From positions 1-22,192 of the forward strand of contig BBZX01000015.1 in the NCBI GenBank assembly GCA_001305055.1: a stretch of DNA of 22,192 nucleotides, written 5' to 3'. How positions within the stretch are numbered: position 1 is the first letter of the stretch; each line of letters begins with the position of its first letter. The notes under the pieces were generated by a model that was given only the letters and a program-made list of their open reading frames with translations, was not told the DNA's origin and did no database searches. This stretch comes from Clostridia bacterium UC5.1-1C12 (GTDB lineage Bacteria > Bacillota_I > Bacilli_A > Erysipelotrichales > Erysipelotrichaceae). The translations under genes and the position numbers were made by a program. Shown one piece after another: positions 18,786-22,192 of this stretch.

Positions 18786-21258
18786 ATGAACTCACAACGG
18801 CTTGATAAAATCAAAAAGTATTTAAAGGTGAAAACGGTGGAACTGATTGAAACGGATCAGCTGAATCAGAATGGTGTAGACGCATTGAATTGTTCATTGG
18901 ATCTACAGCTGGACAGAGCGAATGTATCAAGAGATTTAAATACGCTTTGGAAGAATGGTGATGCTATCAAGATTCAGGGAAAGCCGGTTTATTATTTAGA
19001 TTATGGTATGCTTACTCAGCATTATCCGGACTGTTTTTTTCCATCAGTCGTTGGTAAGGATGAGAACTTTAATAATTATCTGTCACAGAAGGCAGCTGTC
19101 CAATCAGCGAGTGATGATGAAGAAATATTAGATAGTCTGGATGAGATTATCGGAGCTACGGGATCTTTAAGTGAAGCGGTATTAAATGCGAAGAGTGCGG
19201 TGAGTTATCCGCCTTATGGTATACCATGTTTGATTCATGGCCCCAATGGAGTAGGTAAAACAAGCTTTTCTTATCATATGGTCAACTATGCCCGCAAGAA
19301 GCGTAATGATCCTAAAATGCCGGTGATGACAATTTATTGCCAGAATTATCAGGATGATCCTTCTTTATTTATGCAGGCGTTGAATGGCTCTGAGAAAAAG
19401 GCCGGTTTAAAAGGAAATGACAGCATCTTTAAGCTTTGTGAAAATGGAGTTGTGATTCTTGAACAGATTCAGTTTTTACCTTTTTCATGTCAAAACGCGC
19501 TGGCTTCTATCATCAATGCCGCGTCCTTTCATAATATCCTGCAGTCAGCCGCCACACCGTTAACCACTATGATACTCGCTACAACTGATTGTGATGAAAA
19601 GGATGAGCGAATCAGTCCGTTAAGCACATCCTTTCCGATTCATTTGCAGATAAAAGATATTGAGTCGCGGGGAATATATGAGAAAATAGAATTGATTTTG
19701 GACTTGTTTCGTTTAGAGGCTAAACATATTCATACAGATATTGCCGTGCATAAGGATATTATCGCATTGCTGGCGGCAAAAAAATTTCCGGGTAACTTAA
19801 ATCAGATGCGCAATGAGATTCAAATTTGCTGTTCAAAGGCTTATTTGGAAAATCCGGGCAATAAGTTTCGCAAGGTATATGTTACTTATCAGGCATTATC
19901 GATTGATCTGTTATCACAGAGTGAAGCGAATAGCAAAGTAAACAGTATCGCAATCTCACTGCTGTCCTGCATCGAATCCGATTATGCACAGTTTAATGCT
20001 GATGGAACGAGCCAAAGCGCGGTGATTTTTAAAAACGCACCCAATAAATTTAATGAGCATCGTCTGAATCAATTTGTCAATGAATTGAATATTGATGTTG
20101 GTGAATTGGATAACATGGAGAATTATGTCAGGGAGAATATCAGCGTTCTGAAAGACTGTCCGCCGCCCCAGCTTGATGCGATTAAAAAGAGCATCAATCC
20201 TTATGTGTATCAATTAACGTTGGCTAAGCTCAGTCAAAGACCGTTTTTTTCAAAATTAAAAAAGAATGTACAGCTGATGTATGGGATTTTGCTGCATATA
20301 TCTAATTATTTAAAACGCGCGCATGAGGAAGCAGCGCCAGCCAGCCAGCTGCAGTCAATTACATCACAGTTTTATCCCAATGAATATTTACTTGCGAAAG
20401 ACATTTATCAGTCATTGGCACAGGTGTATAATTTTGAGGTTGTTGAGCGTGAGATTGATTTCCTCTGTTCATATTTGGTAATCGCGACACAGTGGCAGAT
20501 CATGTTAATATCGCGATTTTATTAATCTGTCATGGTGACAGTGTGGCTTCACAATATGTTGATTATATTAAAAAGACCATTGAGGGGAACTATTTTCTGG
20601 ACTGCATCGACTATAATGAAACTATGCAGCTCAATGACTGTCTTGAATTGGCAAGTATAAAAGCAAATCAAATAAATCAGGGTGCCGGGGTGTTGATTTT
20701 AACAGATATAGAACCGCTTACTTCAATTGGTTCATATATTCAGAAAAACCTGCATATACCTTGCCGGACGATTAGTAATGTGTCTTTGAATATGCTGATT
20801 CATTTTGTAGAGGCATCCATGAGTGCTTATAATAATTTAGATACAGTAAGCAATGAAATTAAAATGCCGGAGCCTTCATCGAATCCAACCGGTAAGCATA
20901 TTAATAATTTTATTGATCAGATTAAGGATAAGGTCATATCGAAGACAGTGGCGTTTATTGATGTGGATAAAGCAGTCTCTGTACTTGATATCTGCTTCAG
21001 AAAAACGTTGCAGGATCTGCATATACCGTATACGGATGTATTAGCCGTTAAATATCTGTGTCATTGCACGAATATGCTGGAACGAGTGATTCGCAATGAA
21101 ACTTGGGGATTCCAGAAGATCAATACATTTCTAATGAAAATTATAATCTGATGCATATTGTGGAGCATCGTTTGGAATATGCAGCAGATACGTTTGGTGT
21201 AAAGATACCTTCTAATGAGATTGCTTATGTGGTTCAGATATTTTTGTTAGAGAAGTAA
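18786..21258 (+). CDS. LevR-like PRD transcriptional regulator, two frame breaks
   Basis: The regulator of the adjacent PTS. Repairing a missing G at 20477-20478 and a missing T at 21103-21104 gives 824 residues. Domains are: N-terminal helix-turn-helix (about 1-75); AAA+ ATPase (about 115-345) with Walker A GPNGVGKT (152-159); PRD1 with its His in MYGILLHIS (504); an EIIA-mannose-like domain from about 571 with ILLICHGDS (His 583); and PRD2 (about 705-824) with CHCTNMLERVI and the PRD-type ending PSNEIAYVVQIFL. PRD and EIIA histidines are phosphorylated by PTS proteins in LevR. The AAA+ part is abnormal: Walker B reads VVILEQIQF, not D-E, and no GAFTGA loop is present near 204-210. The EIIB-Gat-like domain of B. 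subtilis LevR seems absent. Confidence 0.85.
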
Positions 21259-21320
21259 TGGTTTTTTAGGATATTCTCTGTTCCTTGAATTAAAAGCTAC
21301 TTTAAAATCTATAAATAAAA

Positions 21321-21364
21321 AATCCAGTTGTGTTAGGTTTTCAGACCTTTAACTGGATTATTTT
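21321..21364. terminator. Bidirectional terminator, regulator / hicB-like gene
   Basis: Outer 9-bp perfect stem AATCCAGTT / AACTGGATT, with an inner AGGT/ACCT stem. It is followed by ATTTT on plus and TTTTTATTT on minus, and ends two convergent genes. Confidence 0.88.
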
Positions 21365-21380
21365 AGCTAAATGCTTACAA

Positions 21381-21659
21381 TCATCTTTTATTTATTAGTG
21401 CATCTATATAATTTCTGATGCTTCTTACTCTGCAATTTGCAAAATGAGGTGCTAATACAAATGGCAATGCGGTAGCTGCAGGAATTGATTCAGAATTAGA
21501 TTCGGCATTCCATAACCACATTGCTGTGGCATCTTCAGCCATGAATATAGCATCAGTCAACTCTTTGCTGCAAGTTCTGCATCCATATAAATCATGTATT
21601 TTTACATCAAATTCACCATTTTCAATAGGGGTGAATAGAGCCGGATATACATATTTCGT
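21381..21659 (-). CDS. HicB-like antitoxin-family protein, start codon unclear
   Basis: Read on the minus strand, the frame gives KYVYPALFTPIENGEFDV, then HDLYGCRTCSKELTDAIFMA, then EDATAMWLWNAES and SIPAATALPF, about 92 residues. This is the HicB pattern: a YPAxFTPEENG strand, D-L-x-G-C, an EA-type helix, and IPxP. The last ~25 residues (HFANCRVRSIRNYIDALINKR) do not obviously form a DNA-binding domain. The frame has no ATG, GTG or TTG at its head. The codon where MKYVYP would be expected is ACG (21659-21657), 4 nt after an AAAGGAG site, so a base change or sequence error is likely. No HicA-like mRNA interferase is found beside it. Confidence 0.72.
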   Translation of the reverse strand, partial: TKYVYPALFTPIENGEFDVKIHDLYGCRTCSKELTDAIFMAEDATAMWLWNAESNSESIPAATALPFVLAPHFANCRVRSIRNYIDALINKR

Positions 21660-21837
21660 TTTCTCCTTTAGGAGTTAAGTATACAGGTTATTTCAGCACT
21701 GCGTCTCCCCTTTGTATTTGTTAAATTCTTTATTTTCTCTTGCCCCATATTTAGTTTTTTGGTTTATGATATTCTTGATTAAATGCAAATCGTATTATGC
21801 CTGAATTATGATAGAAACTATTTCACAGAATGAAAAA

Positions 21838-21867
21838 GTGTCTTAAAAAGTATACTTTTTGAGACAC
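21838..21867. repeat. 30-bp palindrome, possible operator
   Basis: The 15-nt arms GTGTCTTAAAAAGTA and TACTTTTTGAGACAC match at 14 positions with one T-G pair. The motif AAGTATACTTTTTGAGACA recurs at 21973-21991 as AAGTATACCTTTTAAGACA, just 30 nt before the start codon of the cell-wall-binding protein. Confidence 0.65.
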
Positions 21868-21907
21868 CCTGCTTCTCTTTCATTATAGGCATTTTTGAAT
21901 CGTTTGT

Positions 21908-21927
21908 AAAGGCTCACAGCCTTTTTT
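21908..21927 (+). terminator. Isolated plus-strand terminator hairpin
   Basis: A 7-bp perfect stem (AAAGGCT / AGCCTTT) with a 3-nt CAC loop and three more T. No plus-strand gene ends nearby, so it may end a short untranslated transcript, act as a leader attenuator, or be relic sequence. Confidence 0.55.
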
Positions 21928-22020
21928 ATGCACTTTCACAGTTGTTTTTTGTCTCTCCTTCAGTGTGGTATAAAGTATACCTTTTAAGACATTCTTTCAA
22001 TACCTGGGGAGGTAATTAAA

Positions 22021-22192
22021 ATGAAATCAAACAAAACAAAGTCAGCGATGACGGCTTTAGTCGTAGCTGCAATGCTCTGTTCAGCAGCAATGCCGATCAG
22101 AGCGGCTGAGGCTCAATGGGTCAACAACAACGGCACATGGTCTTATGTTAAGGAAGATGGCAGCAACGCTAAGGGTTGGATCAAAGATGGTA
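22021..22192 (+). CDS. Secreted protein with cell-wall-binding repeats, 3' end outside window
   Basis: The start is ATG 22021 with GGGGAGGT upstream. The first ~29 residues are a Sec signal peptide: basic MKSNKTKSAM, hydrophobic TALVVAAMLCSAAMPI, then a likely cleavage after RAAEA or IRAAEA. Then QWVNNNGTWSYVKEDGSNAKGWIKDG is one CW_binding/choline-binding-type repeat (aromatic W-Y-W pattern with G-x-x-x-x-G-W). Such repeats bind choline or other glycopolymer groups of the cell wall or alpha-glucans. The effector domain is beyond the window. The palindromic repeats upstream may control it. Confidence 0.8.
   Translation, partial: MKSNKTKSAMTALVVAAMLCSAAMPIRAAEAQWVNNNGTWSYVKEDGSNAKGWIKDG

Larger units (their letters stand above)
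21660..22020. other. Repeat-rich intergenic region, no convincing gene
   Basis: About 360 nt between the hicB-like gene and the cell-wall-binding protein gene. It holds a 30-bp near-perfect palindrome (21838-21867, centre GTATAC), a second copy of half of that motif (21973-21991), a further AAGTATAC at about 21677, and an isolated terminator-like hairpin (21908-21927). On the minus strand a 26-codon frame (MGQEKIKNLTNTKGRRSAE start) runs up to the hicB ribosome site, but it resembles nothing I know and does not look like HicA. I see no RNA gene. Confidence 0.6.

Noticed and set aside
21660..21780. HicA toxin upstream of the HicB-like gene
   Set aside because: All three minus-strand frames give only short peptides without the HicA G-S-H or basic double-strand pattern.

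Overview
The window looks like a chromosomal segment of a low-GC Gram-positive bacterium (Bacillota). The evidence is AT-rich DNA with strong AGGAGG-type ribosome binding sites, a CIRCE-controlled groESL operon, a purine riboswitch, mannose-family PTS genes with a LevR-type regulator, and a cell-wall-binding-repeat surface protein. The gene set suggests a gut anaerobe, perhaps Erysipelotrichia, but no rRNA or other firm taxonomic marker is present.

Layout, left to right. (1) 3-1489: the end of a secreted beta-helix-like surface protein, then terminators and a small convergent membrane protein (DUF4870-like). (2) 2275-4292: CIRCE-regulated groES-groEL. (3) 4384-5972: a guanine-type purine riboswitch controlling an NCS2/AzgA purine permease. 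(4) 5989-8257: a ZIP metal transporter, an alpha/beta hydrolase and a convergent small lipoprotein. (5) 8364-10378: a PepC-type C1 aminopeptidase, then two gene remnants lying back to back, one the tail of a GH1 glycosidase. (6) 10381-13623: a PHP phosphoesterase divergent from serC-serA, the first two enzymes of phosphorylated serine synthesis. (7) 13622-18514, minus strand: a seven-gene operon with mannose-family PTS EIIA, EIIB, EIIC and EIID, two BtpA/SgcQ-family TIM-barrel proteins and a beta-phosphoglucomutase-like HAD protein. It is divergent from a LevR-like regulator (18786-21258). (8) 21381-22192: an orphan HicB-like gene, a repeat-rich intergenic region and the start of a cell-wall-binding protein.

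Region 7 is the best candidate for an undescribed system. The PTS would import and phosphorylate an unknown sugar, the two BtpA-like proteins and the HAD protein would process the phosphosugar, and the regulator would sense PTS phosphorylation. That regulator has a LevR domain order, but its AAA+ module lacks recognisable sigma-54 contact and Walker B motifs. The shared intergenic region is full of TGTGT/ACACA half-sites.

A caution applies throughout. Ten genes, including housekeeping groES and serC, are interrupted by 16 single-base frame breaks, nearly all apparent deletions of one base, most next to short repeats of the same base. Repairing one base at each place restores a full-length family member, and the repaired lengths are all multiples of three. 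This looks like uncorrected sequencing or assembly error, so these genes are annotated as intact CDS with the break positions recorded.
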